Source of the DNA: Pleurotus djamor
Taxonomy: Eukaryota; Basidiomycota; Agaricomycetes; Agaricales; Pleurotaceae
Reading direction: 5' to 3'
Length of the DNA: 46,943 nucleotides
Assembly (NCBI GenBank): GCA_029747585.1
Contig: JAPEVF010000346.1
Span: 1 to 46,943, forward strand
Notes under the pieces: model-generated
The model's database searches: none
The model's input: only the letters and a program-made list of their open reading frames with translations
What the model was told of the DNA's origin: nothing
Part shown: positions 23,501 through 35,380 of the stretch, in pieces
Layout: every line of letters begins with the position of its first letter
How positions within the stretch are numbered: position 1 is the first letter of the stretch
Translations under genes and position numbers: made by a program

Positions 23501-25247
23501 TTTCTGAATAAGCCGGGTTGCGATTCTTCGCTGGTTCATCGTCGTCCTTACGATCGTCGTCAAGTTTCTACGTAGATCTTTTCTCCTGGGCCCCCCGTCC
23601 AGCAGGTAGCAGAGCACTTGTGAGACAGCGTTCTCTATCTGCGAAGCGATCTAGCACAGTGCGCTTGCATGAGTACGAACACATGTCCGTATTTCTTTAG
23701 AATTCTCCATTTTTCTTCCTATTGACCTGACCTACATCGATTTTCAGCCGTTCAAAACGGATAAACTTTCGAAGCCCAACCGTACACATGTAGCTAGAGC
23801 AAATCCTAACTGTGGCTTACTGGTCGCTTGGTCTGGGGGAAAAACGAAGGCTGTGGATACCCTGTGCGATTTCTGGAATGATCAATGCCGGCTGACGCTG
23901 ACGGTTGATGATGCTGACGTTTAGACCTCCAGAACCCCGCAGGAGACCGGATACGCCCACTCCAGGTACTGTAGAGCCATGAGAGATGAGAAGCGCAGGC
24001 AAGGAGGGTAGCTTTACCCAGGCATTGTCTCTCATAACGCAGCGCCGAATGTTCGGTCGGTCCTGCTTTCATCACTTCCCTCCGTAAACAACCACTTCGG
24101 TTTGATGACCATTGCGTTGAGTCACAGAACCCTTCTACTGTTGTGTAAATCAAGCCATCCTGACGGCTATCTTGACAAAAATTGATAAGGTCGGCTACGA
24201 ACACTGTGGAAGAGGTGAGCCTGATTTTATCTACTTTGATTCTCTTCTCATAGCTCTGTCTCTCTCTCTACTACAGTAGCTCGTGAGCAAGGATGCTTTT
24301 GACGACATTTTCAAGCTCAGCACAGAGAGAAATGATGCTAGTTGAACGCGAGAAGTGTGTCCTTGAAGCAGTGCGGACACAAGTATTCATACAAGCGGGC
24401 ACGGTCTGCATATCACGACCAGTCGGTGCGATTTGTATCAGCCCTTACATGCTCATCGTTGTCTCATTTATCAATACAATGACGCTCCTCCGTCTATCCT
24501 TTCGCTTCCATGAACAGTTGTTTTCTGCTTTCGCATCCACCATGCGTCGGCTTGCTTTCCTCTCCTTGCAAGCTTACGCAAGATCTCTTACACGTCGTCT
24601 TCGCTATTAGTGGGATGGTCCGCTGTGAGTCGTTCCCCCAGACGCTTGCAATGCTCTCGTAACCCACTTCGGTGGCCCTTGCTCGGATTTCATGACCTTG
24701 AAATTCGTCGATGTGTTCGCCACTCGTATATCGCTGAAACATCTTGTATTCATGCCCTATGGCCTTTTCCCTTTCATGGTTTGCACTCCTGCAGAAAACC
24801 TGCAGAGCTGACTGCGGGAATGCATCATCGCCTCGTTCGAAATTTGATGATAATCAAACGACCATGTTTCAAGTACTTATACCAGCGCGTTGGGCGTCGT
24901 CCCGTCCCTTCTATAACAGACAGCGCTAGAGGCAGTACACCTGAAAGAGCACTGCCTTTTTGCCCAGTGTTGAGTGTCGAATCGCAGCCTCGATTCTCAA
25001 ATCTCGTTGCTTCCTCTGTCAAACTTTATAAACCCGTGCCAATTTTGGAGTACCCACACCAGAATGTCACACTCGACTCCAAGTGTCATGGTATGCTTAT
25101 TCTCTTTCATTTAAATGGGCTGTACTGACATCAATACTCTCCCTCTGACGGTCAGACTGGACATACTGACGAGATCCTCAAGGTTGTGCCTTCCTCGGGC
25201 TTTGGCTTTGGTCACTTACTAATATAAGAGCCTTCTTCCATTAGGAC
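20508..25247. other. Long region without a recognised gene
   Basis: No conserved domain was seen. The minus-strand frame 22532-22308 contains a hydrophobic segment (FVAFFLLLALAV) after DGREVYSARVNEGSMNLGLSL, and open codons continue upstream to about 22605 (AHTWEFGARRWHLPV); it could be a small membrane-protein exon, but a start and splice sites are not settled. A CCACC-rich simple repeat lies at about 22146-22175. Minus-strand frames near 23225-22866 and 21505-21152 have no recognisable features. A possible F-box-like scrap at 21538-21566 is listed separately. Confidence 0.3.
21538..21566 (+). pseudogene. Possible short relic of an F-box-like family gene
   Basis: GCTTTATGAGTCCA at the start of this stretch, followed by TCCACCA and GGCC, matches gene C at about 2401-2428 in 25 of 28 bases. 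This is the segment that encodes the family motif L-L-Y-E-S-I-S-T-M-A. Nothing family-like continues far on either side, so it is either a tiny relic or chance. Confidence 0.25.
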
Positions 25248-26890
25248 ATGCCCTCAATCAAGCATTTCATCCACAAGGCAGTCTCCATGCGCATCGCCGT
25301 GCTACCAATCCGCCTTGTCGACGTCAACTCTCCTCAAGCGCCCTTTATCACTAGGAGCCAATTGTCCAGACGAGTCGAAGATCAGCTCCATGAAGAGTGT
25401 ATTCTGTTATCTCTGAAGACAGGGATGATAGCCGTCGAAGGTTCCCGTATCAAAGAACTAACCAACAAACTCACGAGATTTGCGATTCTCTCCCACACAT
25501 GGGGCCCGAATGAGGTGACGTACCAAGACGTTTATGCAGTGACCGACTCCAAAACGGGGAGGTTGCCAGAAAATGCGAAACTAGAAGGATTGATGTCCCG
25601 CGCCGCCCAATATAGATGTCGATATGTCTGGATGGACTCCATCTGCATTGACAAATCAAGCAGTGCGGAATTGGATGAATCCATTCGCTCCATGTACACC
25701 TGGTACAGGACTGCATACGTTTGCCTCGTTTATCTATCCAGGTCCCCTTCCGAACCGACTTCCTCGGAGAAATTTCCGTGGTTCAATCGTGGATGGACAC
25801 TTCAAGAGCTTCTCGCACCCAAGCGGATCATCTTCTTCAACGAGGACTGGGGGCGCATTTTTGACGACATGGATGGCATTGATGAAAAGTGGAATGCTCA
25901 TTTTGATATTACAAGGGATCCAGAATTCGTGCGGCATGACTATCAACTCCTCGCAAATGGATTCGATTACTTCCCCCACTCCGTGTCCATTGAGACTGGG
26001 AAACCGACCGATCCCGAGTATGTACCACCGATTCCATGGATTGCCCATCATACAGGTAAGTGCCCTTATTTACGGTTCACATATCAATCATTTCTCAAGT
26101 GTTCTTACTTTCTTTCGCAGGCATCTCAGTCGAGGATCTCAACTCCTACACACCTAAGCCAAGCCAGGCTCGCAAGATTTTTACTTACATGCAGAATCGC
26201 ACAACTACCGTCCCAGAAGACACAGCCTACTGCCTGGCAGGTCTTTTGGGTATCACGCTTCCCACTGCTTACGGGGAAGGTGCTGATCGTGCGCTATATC
26301 GGTTACAAGTTGCATGCGCCGGGGAAAGTGACGATCGTAACATCTTCCTGTGGGATTACAGGAATAATCGCGCATCGCGGTTCAACTCTATGCTTCCAGG
26401 TAACCCATTCGGAGCTCTGATTGACAACGAGCATAGCCTTCCTGGTGCAACCAACCAAGTGACCTCAGTCGTCGCTGATGGATTGTGGGATCACGTTCCA
26501 GACTCCACCGCGCTCTGCTCTCATATCGACCATACATTTGCTTTCACGAACGGAGGGCTGCGTATATCGGTCGTAATGCACGATATTATCAACAAATTCG
26601 GGAACCACATTTATTGCAAGGCCTTTCCGGATCAGGGCGTTCACATCTTGTCGAGCGACGAAACCGAGTTTGAGTGGAACACATCGCAAATCAAGCTTGC
26701 CATTCTTGGAACTTACACTGCGGAGGTGGACGGGGTGAAAGGAACGTATGGCTTTCCCATCATACTACAAAAGCTCGGAACAAGTAAAATTCCCAAATAT
26801 CGTCGCATTCCCTGCACAATATCCTTGGGTACATTACCTTCCGCCGAAATTCTTCTAGGTCGGGCTCCCGATACCGTGTATATCGTATAG
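25248..26890 (+). CDS. HET-domain protein 3
   Basis: Exons are 25248-26055 and 26121-26890, joined by a 65-nt phase-1 intron (GTAAGT ... TTTCGCAG); 525 aa. The ATG opens MPSIKHFIHKAVSMRIAVLP; an ATTAG acceptor-like sequence just before it means an additional upstream exon, as in HET gene 2, cannot be excluded. Landmarks are FAILSHTWGPNEVTY (about residue 78), WMDSICIDKSSSAELDESI (about 128) and RGWTLQELLAPKRIIFF (about 181). After the intron come YTPKPSQARKIFTYM, TTVPEDTAYCLAGLLG and YGEGADRALYRLQVACAGE, and the tail ends APDTVYIV. It is the most complete of the three paralogues, with the longest linker between the HET core and the second domain. A TATAAGAG sequence lies about 35 bp upstream of the ATG. 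The role is inferred from the HET family. Confidence 0.9.
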
Positions 26891-29430
26891 ATTGTCTTTC
26901 ACAATGTGTGCTTATTGCGTGACGAAGGGCCGACTCGAAAGAGTTGTTTCCTTGAACAGAGTAACAGAAAGGACGACTTAAGGAATTTTCCCTACGAGGA
27001 CTTGGAAGGAAAGATGTCTACCACCTCCTTTGGTCTACCTCAGAGCTTCCGCCCTAGCTGGAATAAGAAGAGCGTGGTTCCTCATCCAAAAACACCCTCC
27101 TGTTATCATTGCAGGTTATGAGGAGATTCACTTGACCGATGAACGAGACAGAGTTCGACAGAGAAGGCGTGTGGGTGGGCGTCTACTAATTCCTGAGGTG
27201 GCTCAAGAACCGAGCCGCCGTGAAAATCAAGGATCGAGTAAGAGCCTTGAACCTTGAAGTTCCCAATGAGAAATTCGAAGCGAAACGTGAACCGTGAATG
27301 GAAGTTAGACAGAACGATAAGTCACGACAGGTCCGAGGTCAAGATGGCGTAACGAGAACAATCAACTCAACAAGGGGAAGGCACGACGTATGGAGGGATA
27401 CATCCAAGTTTTGGGGATGGGATCTAACGGCCTCTACGCAGATTCGTATGCAAGTCAAGTTCATGTCCCCCCATACATCCCTTGATGTCCTTCAAAACGC
27501 TCCACGCTCCTGGAGAAGAGGAACCTGGTCCCTGTCCCCGATGTTAACTACTCCGGGAGCGTCCAGAATCCAAGCGAAGGCTTGAGACGAGCAACAGGAC
27601 GGAAGACGTGGAGTGCATGGGGGGATCTAGTGCGTGTGACGACAGGGCGAGAGATAGTGCTAGTGTTGGCATTGAGTCATGCACGCGAGACTTGAGCTTG
27701 AACCTTGAACCTTGAAGCGTCGCTCAGACGTCGCTTGAGCGCTCGAGGCTTGAATTGACGTTCCTGATACGACTGCCAGAGCTCGAAGCTTGAAGAATCG
27801 CTGCCTAAGATCCTCCGTCACCTTTCAACAATGCCGACCTGCATCAACACCGCCCAGCGATACTAGCAAAGTCTCCTCTCCCTACTCCCAGAAGCGCCTC
27901 AGACATCAAGGAACGACTGGCGTGAACCATCCCATAGCCATAGGCTTGAACCACTGTCAACCGACTTGGAGGGAAGTTCCAACGAGAAACGACTCCAACG
28001 ATGGACGCAAAGCCGCGGAAGGCAGAGCAAGAACTTCGTCAGAGGTGGAAGAGCGTCAATGCCGTGTGTGGTGTACATTGAATGTTGGTATTAGAAGGCA
28101 CAGTTGTGGAACGTTGGAGGTCGGAGGGGAGAGGACTGAGAATTGGAAGAGACGCCCGTCCGGGCGCTCGATGAAAGCAGTACAGCTTTGACGGTTGGAT
28201 CGAAATCAAGGTGTCCGTGTGGGGAAAGACTGGGAAGAACCGAAAAGCGAAGGTATACATACGCCGCCTCGTCGAGAGTAGGTGTTTGGATGCGAATGTG
28301 CGTAGCAAATCGCCGGTACCTTGGGTTAATCCATGGGCGACGATTTGCCAGGAAAGCGGACAGACTCCCTGAGGGTAGACCCGGTGTCACTGGAAGAAGT
28401 GTAGGCAGCTCGCAAATCAAGAGCCATCGCTTTGAGAACTCGTTTGAGCGTGAGTCTTGATGGGTGGGGTAGCCGTCGCTCGTGCAAAAGTGTGAATGTG
28501 TCGACTTTCAAGTGTCTTTCCTCGAGTCCTTCTTCCCTCCTTCCATCCTGCCTTCCCTTTCTTCGGTGGTATCGCTCCATCACTTCGTTCAGGCGCAGCC
28601 GTAGACTAGTAAATACCCGCCGAAACGGTCCCGGAAGACAAGCCTTGGGGATAGACCTGTCAAGCGGATCTGGGGATCGGGTTGGAGCGGGAGGAATGTT
28701 GAGATGTGCAAACTGACGAAGATGGGTAGAACACGTGTAGAGCCATGCAAGCGAGCTATGGAAAGGGTCTGAGACAAGAGCAGAGGATGAAGGGGGACAT
28801 AAAACTCACAAAGGCCGCCCTCGCGCTTAGCACCTCCCATCCGGTGCATCAACCGTCATACTCCTCTGGGTGACGACTAGTGAGCAGTTCCAAGCCCATT
28901 CTGACAGCTCATAGGTTCACGTCCTGTCAATCTAGATGATATTAGGTCTTGGTCTCTGCAAGGTCTTGAGGATTCCATTTGGTTCGATGGACGGCGTTGA
29001 TATTATCTATCAGAGGTTGTGCGGCTGCGGCAGCAATTCAGCGCCAAGTGGGCCTCAGACTCATGATAAAGCTAGAGACAAAAAAGACGAAGGAAATATG
29101 AGACGGAGGCCGGAGATGATGGAGGAAAGACTCACAGAAAGAACGAGGAATGGAGTAGAATCAGTCGATCGGTAGACTGTGTTACTGTGTTACCTTCGAG
29201 GCGACAAAGAGCGAAGTATTATTTATGGAAGAGTGAGTGCAAGCTCAGCTCTTGAAGAGACAGACGTTGGGCGGCGTCGTGATCGCGGAAGCTGATGATA
29301 CTCTAAGACGAAAAAATGATCGAGTGGCTATGCTCTTCGCTTTGTACACCAAGGGAGATCCAAACAATATGTCACGCGGCCGACTAAGTACAACCATTAA
29401 CTTACCACCAGGAAGAGCACTCTGCCATTC
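26891..29430. other. Region without a recognised gene
   Basis: There are several overlapping short frames, none with a domain and none supported by consistent splice sites. The centre (about 27220-27800) has many copies of a TTGAA-type word, listed separately. Confidence 0.3.
27240..27800. repeat. Degenerate CTTGAACC/CTTGAAGC word cluster
   Basis: Words such as CTTGAACC, CTTGAAGC, CTTGAGC and GTGAACC recur in two patches, about 27240-27300 and 27670-27800, with some in direct succession (CTTGAACCTTGAACCTTGAAG). It looks like a decayed simple or satellite-like repeat. I cannot give a clean unit or copy number by eye. Confidence 0.4.
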
Positions 29431-30691
29431 ATGTCTGCCTCCACGGAGCAGTTAACAATGCGAGGTTTGCTCTCATCGACATCGTTCAACTTGACATTGC
29501 ATCAACGTTCTATTGTCAGGATCGCCGCCTCGCCTACCATGCGAGCTCTTGCAAAGTTGCAAATGATCGTCCGAAACTACAGTCCCCGCCGTCGAAATGC
29601 ACTCCACCCTCTCCTCGTCGTATCACGAGATATGTACGATATGGTGCTTCCCTTCATCTACCAAACTCTTCTCATCATAGATCCCGACGAGCATGAGTGT
29701 CACATTCAAAGGGGCCATGAACCATCCACCCGCATCCCATACACTCGTACACACCTCCTGAAACGAACACTTTAAACCCATCCCCATTTTTCCGCTCACA
29801 TCAAGGCTGTAATCGATTCAATCGATTTTTCGTTCCACCACCGTTCAATCAACGAGATCATACCTCTTCTGACCCACCTCAAAAGACTCTATCTTTCCCT
29901 CCCTATACACACGCATCTGTCTAAATCCGTTCAGCTCACACACCTCTCCTGTACCTTTCAAGATGAGAATGACCCCTCTCCACTGATACCCCTCCTCCCA
30001 GCGCAGGTCCCTGTTGTTCCTCTCTCTTCCAAAACTCAAGGCGACACTCGGAAATGTACTCCCGCTGTCTCTCCCTCAATTACAGGCCTTCGACAGTTGT
30101 CGTACATATCAATGGGACGCGCTCATTGACATAGCTCCTCAAATTCAACACCTCGAATGCTCGATCCTCGATCCCGTCTATGTACGCAAACGTCAAATCA
30201 TATTCAGCAATTTAGTCTCGCTGAAAATCAGGCGACTATACGGGGCAGACACGGTCTCCGTCATTGGGAGACATCTCAAGGCACTAAAGTGGTTGTATAT
30301 TTCGTCTCTTATGGAGCCCGGGGAACATGTTCGTCGCACGCGTTCTTGTTTCTCTCTGTCTTAGTCTCATAGTTCTTTCTTCTTTCCGTTCTAGCTCGCT
30401 ATCGAGGACCTCATGGACATAGCCTCTCCTCATCTCTCATATATCTGCTTCGTTAGAAACGCCTCCGGAAATTCTCGTCCCTACACCGCTACCGACGTCC
30501 AGACCCTCTTCAATCAGTATCCTTCGCTTCGCATTGTGGACATTGGGTACCAAACATACATGATTAGCACGGAAGCACCGATTTCCCGATACCGCCGCAA
30601 CGGATCGGTGCAAGAAAAGATTCCATTCTACTTGAATACGACCTTTGAGATGTGGTGGGAACCGTTGGAAGCAGACTTGGACTGTTTCTGA
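29431..30691 (+). pseudogene. F-box-like/LRR family member E (closest to F), disrupted
   Basis: The region aligns with gene F: RRRNALHPLLVVSRDMYDMVLPFIYQTLLI, an LTHLKRLYLSLPI segment, SKSVQLTHLSC, RRSLLFLSLPKLK, then FSNLVSLKIRRLYGADTVSVIGRHL. A GTTCGT donor at 30329 and TTCTAG acceptor at 30392-30394 lead to the C-terminal exon (30395-30691) with IEDLMDIASPHLSYICF, YPSLRIVDIGY and TFEMWWEPLEADLD. An in-frame TAA at 29773-29775 and a one-base shift at about 29999 (one C too many in CTCCTCCCAG) break the main exon. The first part, where F has VLPVELLEKII, is also weak. The C-terminal exon is intact. It is convergent with F, with about 90 bp between their stops. Confidence 0.75.
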
Positions 30692-30782
30692 TTCCGTAGC
30701 GCCTCTAAGTAAACTTCTACACCCACCGTTTCATTTACAGTTCCGCCCATCTCCAATTTCATGTCTATGCTCGTGAAGTAGA

Positions 30783-32088
30783 TCATATATCGAGGTTGAG
30801 CTGCGCCTCCAATGACTCCCACCATATATCAAACGTCCATGGAGGATGGATGATGGCCAGCTTGCAAGTGATTTCATTGCCTTCGCGGAGGTACCTCGTG
30901 ATTGTGGGATTGCTTCTATGTTGCTCAGCCTCATAGGCGATGTCGATAGCAACGAGTGAAGGATATTTGTCGTACAAGGGCTGTACGTCTTCCAGTTTGT
31001 ATGCGGTATTTGTGCCGAATAATGTGTATCGATCGAAGTGGATGTAAGTCATGAACGGAGAGGATATCTTCATGAGATTTTCGACGCCAATCTGATACAG
31101 GTTATGAGCAATCCACACCGGACAATATCTGTGGGTGATCAAAACGTACAGGTGTAACCATATCTTCCATAGGTGAAAGATGGAGGAGTCGAAGCGAGTT
31201 AAGGTACGGCCCTATCACGTCGATAACATTGATTTCGTAGAGCATCCGTATCTTAAGAGAGACCAAGTTGGTAAAAACGCGATGAGGATCTCGGATCCAG
31301 GAGAAGTGGAAGAGATACACAGAGAGGTGTTTGATCGGTGCGATTTGTACGATTGTGTCCCATGAGTGAGGATACACCGCTTTGAGCGTGGAAAGTCTCT
31401 CTAACGACGGCGGGAATATCTGCTCCATTGCGACCATCCCCGATTCCAGGGAGAGGTAGCGCAGAGAACGGCATTGTGAGTGGAGAAACGACTGAAAGAT
31501 CGACGGAGTAAATTCACTCGCTGAGGGGCAAGAGAAGTGTGTCAATTGCACGCAGGATGGGATAGACTCAAGGACTATATCTCTCCCAAGCCCGATGAAG
31601 AGTCGCTTGAGGTTGATAAGATGTGGGAGGATGTCGTGAACGTGATTGACGGGATCGGAATCGGTTTGGAAGTCGACGAGAGAAGTTGTATGCGAGGCAA
31701 GCTGAGGATTCATAGAAACGGCGAGATAAAGTCGGTGGACTTGAGAACGTGATAGATATGTACACGGCTCTGCCGCCGCACCCACTGTGCTTGGATGACA
31801 ATAATTGGCGATGGATTCGGAATCGATGACTATGGATTGGTAGATCAGTGGAACCGATATCTGATAGAAGCAGCGAGAAACGATGAGAAGGGGATAGAGG
31901 CTGTTTCGGTAGGGCGATGAATGCTCTCGAATAATCTTCTCCAAGAGTTCGACAGGCAAGACCTTGGAAGCTGACGTGTGATCGCGGGCCAATTGGGTCA
32001 GTTTGGTATGATAATGCTACTATCACTGATAAATACCTTTTACTTGCGCGACCCGATCTCTGAAGGAATGCCTGGACGATGAATCCAT
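30783..32088 (-). CDS. F-box-like/LRR family protein F
   Basis: There are three exons: 32088-32037, 31970-31150 and 31091-30783, about 393 aa. The ATG lies in CACCATGG and opens MDSSSRHSFRDRVAQVKA. A phase-1 intron (GTATTT ... CGTCAG, 66 nt) leads to SKVLPVELLEKIIREHS and LYPLLIVSRCFYQISVPLIYQS, the F-box-like start. Leucine-rich segments follow, including VQLTHFSCPS and FTNLVSLKIRMLYE. The phase-0 intron (GTACGT ... TATCAG, 58 nt) precedes the C-terminal exon with VENLMKISSPFMTYIHF, YPSLVAIDIAYE and FDIWWESLEAQ. F and E form a distinct subgroup: they have W-W-E where other members have W-H-E or W-Y-E. No family stop or frameshift is seen. An adaptor function in ubiquitination is only inferred from the F-box-like start. 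Confidence 0.8.
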
Positions 32089-32551
32089 GGTGGGAGCAAA
32101 GGCCAAGACTCAACCAAGAGTCCAAGGCGACGCGCTGAGCCCCTATGTGGAACAGGGACCAGGAAAAGTCAGGTTAGTTGGTTGTACTCCTCGCAGTCAG
32201 TCCGCTCGTTCTTCAAGATCTCACACTCAAAATACTGGTTCAGTCACCTCATCGCGGCTCACACTAACATGGGGCTCATTGAGAGCCATCCAATGACGCA
32301 GCGCCTCGACTTTTCCCCAGAAGACGAGTGTCTGACTCTTTAGGCGCATTCTGAAGCTTCTCGGCCCTCCCTTCACAATGGGTCACTCTAGTCACTGTGT
32401 AGGAGCTTTGATAGACGTGACTATCTCTTCAGAATTCTCTCCCATCTCTCATCTCAATGTCTCCCAGTCTGAGCCCCGAATTCAAGCTAAGTATCGGGTT
32501 CGAGGACTTGGCGTCTTTAATCACAGACTGTTCGTTTCTTGTATGTGCGAA
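32089..32551. other. Intergenic region between F and G
   Basis: It is the upstream region of F and the 3' flank of G. A single half-site TCTCACACTCA (32219-32229), identical to the right arm of the gene C element, is present without a matching left arm. Nothing else was recognised. Confidence 0.4.
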
Positions 32552-33821
32552 TCATACGGAACTTGCCATCTGGTGGTGCACCCACTTCCACTCTACATGT
32601 TGAATAACGCATGAGCTTTCTATCCGAGTGGGAGATCTTGCTAAAAGTACTTACTTCCCGGGTCACCTTTCTCCTCAAGCCGAACATCAAAGTCATCCAT
32701 ACATACCTCATACCAGTGCTCAAACTCCTCCACATGGGGAATTCGAATCCGAAGGCCGTCCTCTTTACGAGTACCACGAGCGATCCTAGTGATGCCTCTA
32801 AAGATATGGCGGTCGATGTCAATGACCATAAGGCCGGGGAATTCCTCCCAAGGTAAGTCCCCGACGTCAACTTCAATTATGGCTGGTTGTAAGCGGAGAT
32901 ATTTAAGGATGCGCGAGGGCATTCTTGTGAGGAACCCAATTTTGATGTCGTCCTGAGTACAGTTCGTAGGTTAGAGCTCTCGAGCAAGCCTAGCGGATAG
33001 ATATTGGGGGATCAACTCACACAAGAAGATATCCAAAGAAACTCTACCTGTTCGCAGTGCTCTGCGAAACTTTCAAAAACATAGTTGGGAAGTGACAAGT
33101 AGCGAACATTGCGAAGAATCTCGAACACCGTGGACCCGTGGGGAATATATCTCAACGGGGAACGAAGAGAAAGGTCCTTGATAGGCGGTGATCCCTCCAG
33201 TTTGCTAAGGAAGCATCCGTCGCAGGTGAGAGACGTCAAATTGGGAAGGACGGCAGGAGGTAGTGTTGATAAGGAGATTTTTTCTTCTGCTCGTCCGATG
33301 CTGATGTGTTCCAGGCTGGGCTGAGAGCAGATGAATGCGTAGATAGCCTCTGTCCACAAGTATTGGATTAAAAGATGGGTCAACGAGACCGAGTGCGGGA
33401 GGATCTGGGTGAGATCAAGGTCGTGAGGAGGGAGAAGATATAAGCGTTTGAGGCGGCTGAAATGGGTAAGGGCCCGGTTGATCAAGCCCCAGTCAGTTCT
33501 CAACGACGTGCCGTACTCATTGTTGATGAACGAGATGACATGGGCTCCTAATGTTTGATCTCGAGAGATGGTCGCAAGGAATTGATCTAATTTGGATGAC
33601 GTTAAGATCGTCGTTGCAGGGGAAAAGCGTTCCATATTGCAAGCGTACACTGAGAGAGTCGTCGGTAGGGTAATGGACTCATAGAGGAAGGGGATGATGA
33701 GTTGGTAGAATTGACGGGAGACGACGAGTAGCGGGCAGAGGATTCTGCGATCTATTGTTCTACTGAGCTCGCTGATCACCATGTGGAAGATCTCAGCTGG
33801 AAAGGTGGAGGAGTGAGCCAT
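32552..33821 (-). CDS. F-box-like/LRR family protein G
   Basis: Exons are 33821-33021, 32952-32655 and probably 32592-32552, about 379 aa. The ATG at 33821 gives MAHSSTFPAEIFHMVISEL, the F-box-like start shared with D, H and K; the open frame continues upstream of it without family similarity. Then come LCPLLVVSRQFYQLIIPFLYESI, SLTCDGCFLSKLEGSPPIKD and VEFLWISSC. A phase-0 intron (GTGAGT ... CTCAG) precedes the exon with SRILKYLRL, FPGLMVIDID and VEEFEHWYEVCMDD. The frame could simply end at TAG 32643-32641 (370 aa). However, a GTAAGT donor at 32654 and a TGTAG acceptor at 32593 would add WKWVHHQMASSV; D has the matching WKWVPH at the same place, which supports a third exon. It is intact and the closest relative of pseudogene D. 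Confidence 0.85.
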
Positions 33822-33914
33822 CGTGAGGAGGACTTGAGCTTTCTCTACCATGAGATAGAGGGGCAAGACAGAGGGTCGTGTTTGTGCACCCCAGTGGTCA
33901 TTCGCGGCTCCTTT

Positions 33915-33944
33915 CAGGAAACTCCTGACCGCGATCTCAGGAGG
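33915..33944 (-). promoter_or_regulatory. CAGGAG palindrome element upstream of G
   Basis: CAGGAAACTCCTG (33915-33927), a 10-bp spacer, then CAGGAGG (33938-33944). The first block is an imperfect version of the palindrome at D and H. It starts 94 bp upstream of the G ATG, between divergent G and the decayed Pro/Ser/Thr-rich gene. Confidence 0.5.
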
Positions 33945-34393
33945 TTGAAGATTCGCCAAGCCAACACATCCTCATCGACATCCTCCTCCCCTCAACCAGC
34001 TTCGCTTCGCGCCTCTTCAATATTTGATACCTGATGGCCTTCAAACTGACTATTGCTCTCGTATCTTTCCGTACAAACGCGCTCGAGGGGATTCTCACAA
34101 AACCACAATTTTTTACTTTGCCTTCAAGGTCTTCAAGACTCCTGTGGGTCGTTTTGCTCTGTTCTTCCAGGCCTTTACTCAGCCTTCTCTTCAGATAGGA
34201 TACCTTGGTGGCATACTACCTCACAATCACTCTTCGGGCTTGTCTTGACAGTTCTGAGACTTGGGCTGTCCGCATAATGAGGGAATGGCCAGGCTACGGA
34301 TGCAAGGTACGTTGCTGTTTGGTTCCTGTCCAAGCTTCGCTTTCAACGCCTGCGGGAATTTAACATCTCTGAATCTCTCAGATAGGTCGTCCT

Positions 34394-35380
34394 ATGTCTC
34401 CCTTTCCCAGCCCATGCTTCATCGCACCCTCAAAGTTCCGACCTCCGGATCAGCTCTGTTTCAGCTTCCAGAACGGCACTACTACTACCTGGCGATCTCA
34501 GTTCGTTCGACCAGAGGTCGTGATCGTCCTCAGACTTCGACTACCCCTCGTCGTCAAGCTCTCAAGATGGCGCCTTCATCAAACCAACATTTTGTGAGGA
34601 TACTCGGGAGGGTAGCTCTTGGTGAATTTTTGGACATGTGTACGTCTTCCTTTCGTTCTCTACTCTTTAAGTATGTACGTATCGCTCAAGTCGCTACGCG
34701 CTATCTATTGCAGCCGCATGTCTCTTCCGTCAACTGCCCTAGCTCTGGATATGTACCAAGCTCAACCAGTCAGACACGCCCAAACCAATGGGACTCTGAT
34801 GTCCTCTCGCGGTCATGCAAACCCCAATAGCGCGTCGCGTCGCGTCGACATCCTTTCAACCGTATGCGCATGCTCCCCCCAGCACAGCTGCTCGTGTGCT
34901 ACGTCATCGACCGTGTTGGCACCCGTCCAATCTTCCCACTACGCCCAGTCACCTGGTCTATTTCCCCCTCTCGGTCAGGCACTTTACGATCCCAACCGTG
35001 CCTCCGTTTTTCGTCCCGACAGCGGGCTCAACATCTGGGACTCCTCCTCGACTTCCAGTGGCTTACCCACCGCGTGGTCAAATACGGTCGTTACAAAACA
35101 CTAGCGTCACGATGGCGTGCAATACGAGACGCTGCAGCAACGGGAACCATTTGTTCCTTCCACAGGTCCGACATGGAGTACACCCTACACCTTTACTCCT
35201 CTTCGTGTTTTGATGTTCATCCGACACCCACGCTCCAACCCAACTCATCACGTTTCTAAATTATCCTTCGTCTATCAGAGACCGCCTGGGATGAAGGCGC
35301 CACAGGTCAACACGATGAATAGGCGACTTCGACCAGCGTCCAGCGCTCTCTACGGCCAAGCCTCCTCCGCATCCATCTAA
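34394..35380 (+). pseudogene. Decayed copy of the Pro/Ser/Thr-rich gene at 37509
   Basis: The DNA resembles the gene at 37509-38536 over its whole length, but the frames are broken. The start (ATG at 34394) matches through a CCCTCAAAG block and a GCTTCCAGAACG block, then the frame shifts; the segment equivalent to L-D-F-D-Y-P-S is read in another frame. Later parts resemble the intact copy in different frames, for example DMYQAQPV near 34750 (M-Y-Q-A-T-P-V in the intact copy) and QQREPFVPS near 35138 (Q-Q-K-P-Q-P-F-V). It is divergent from G just as the intact copy is divergent from H, so both genes were probably copied as one block. Confidence 0.7.

Noticed and set aside
32219..32229. TCTCACACTCA half-site upstream of F as a fourth copy of the 30-bp element
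   Set aside because: No left arm at the required spacing; only half the element is present.
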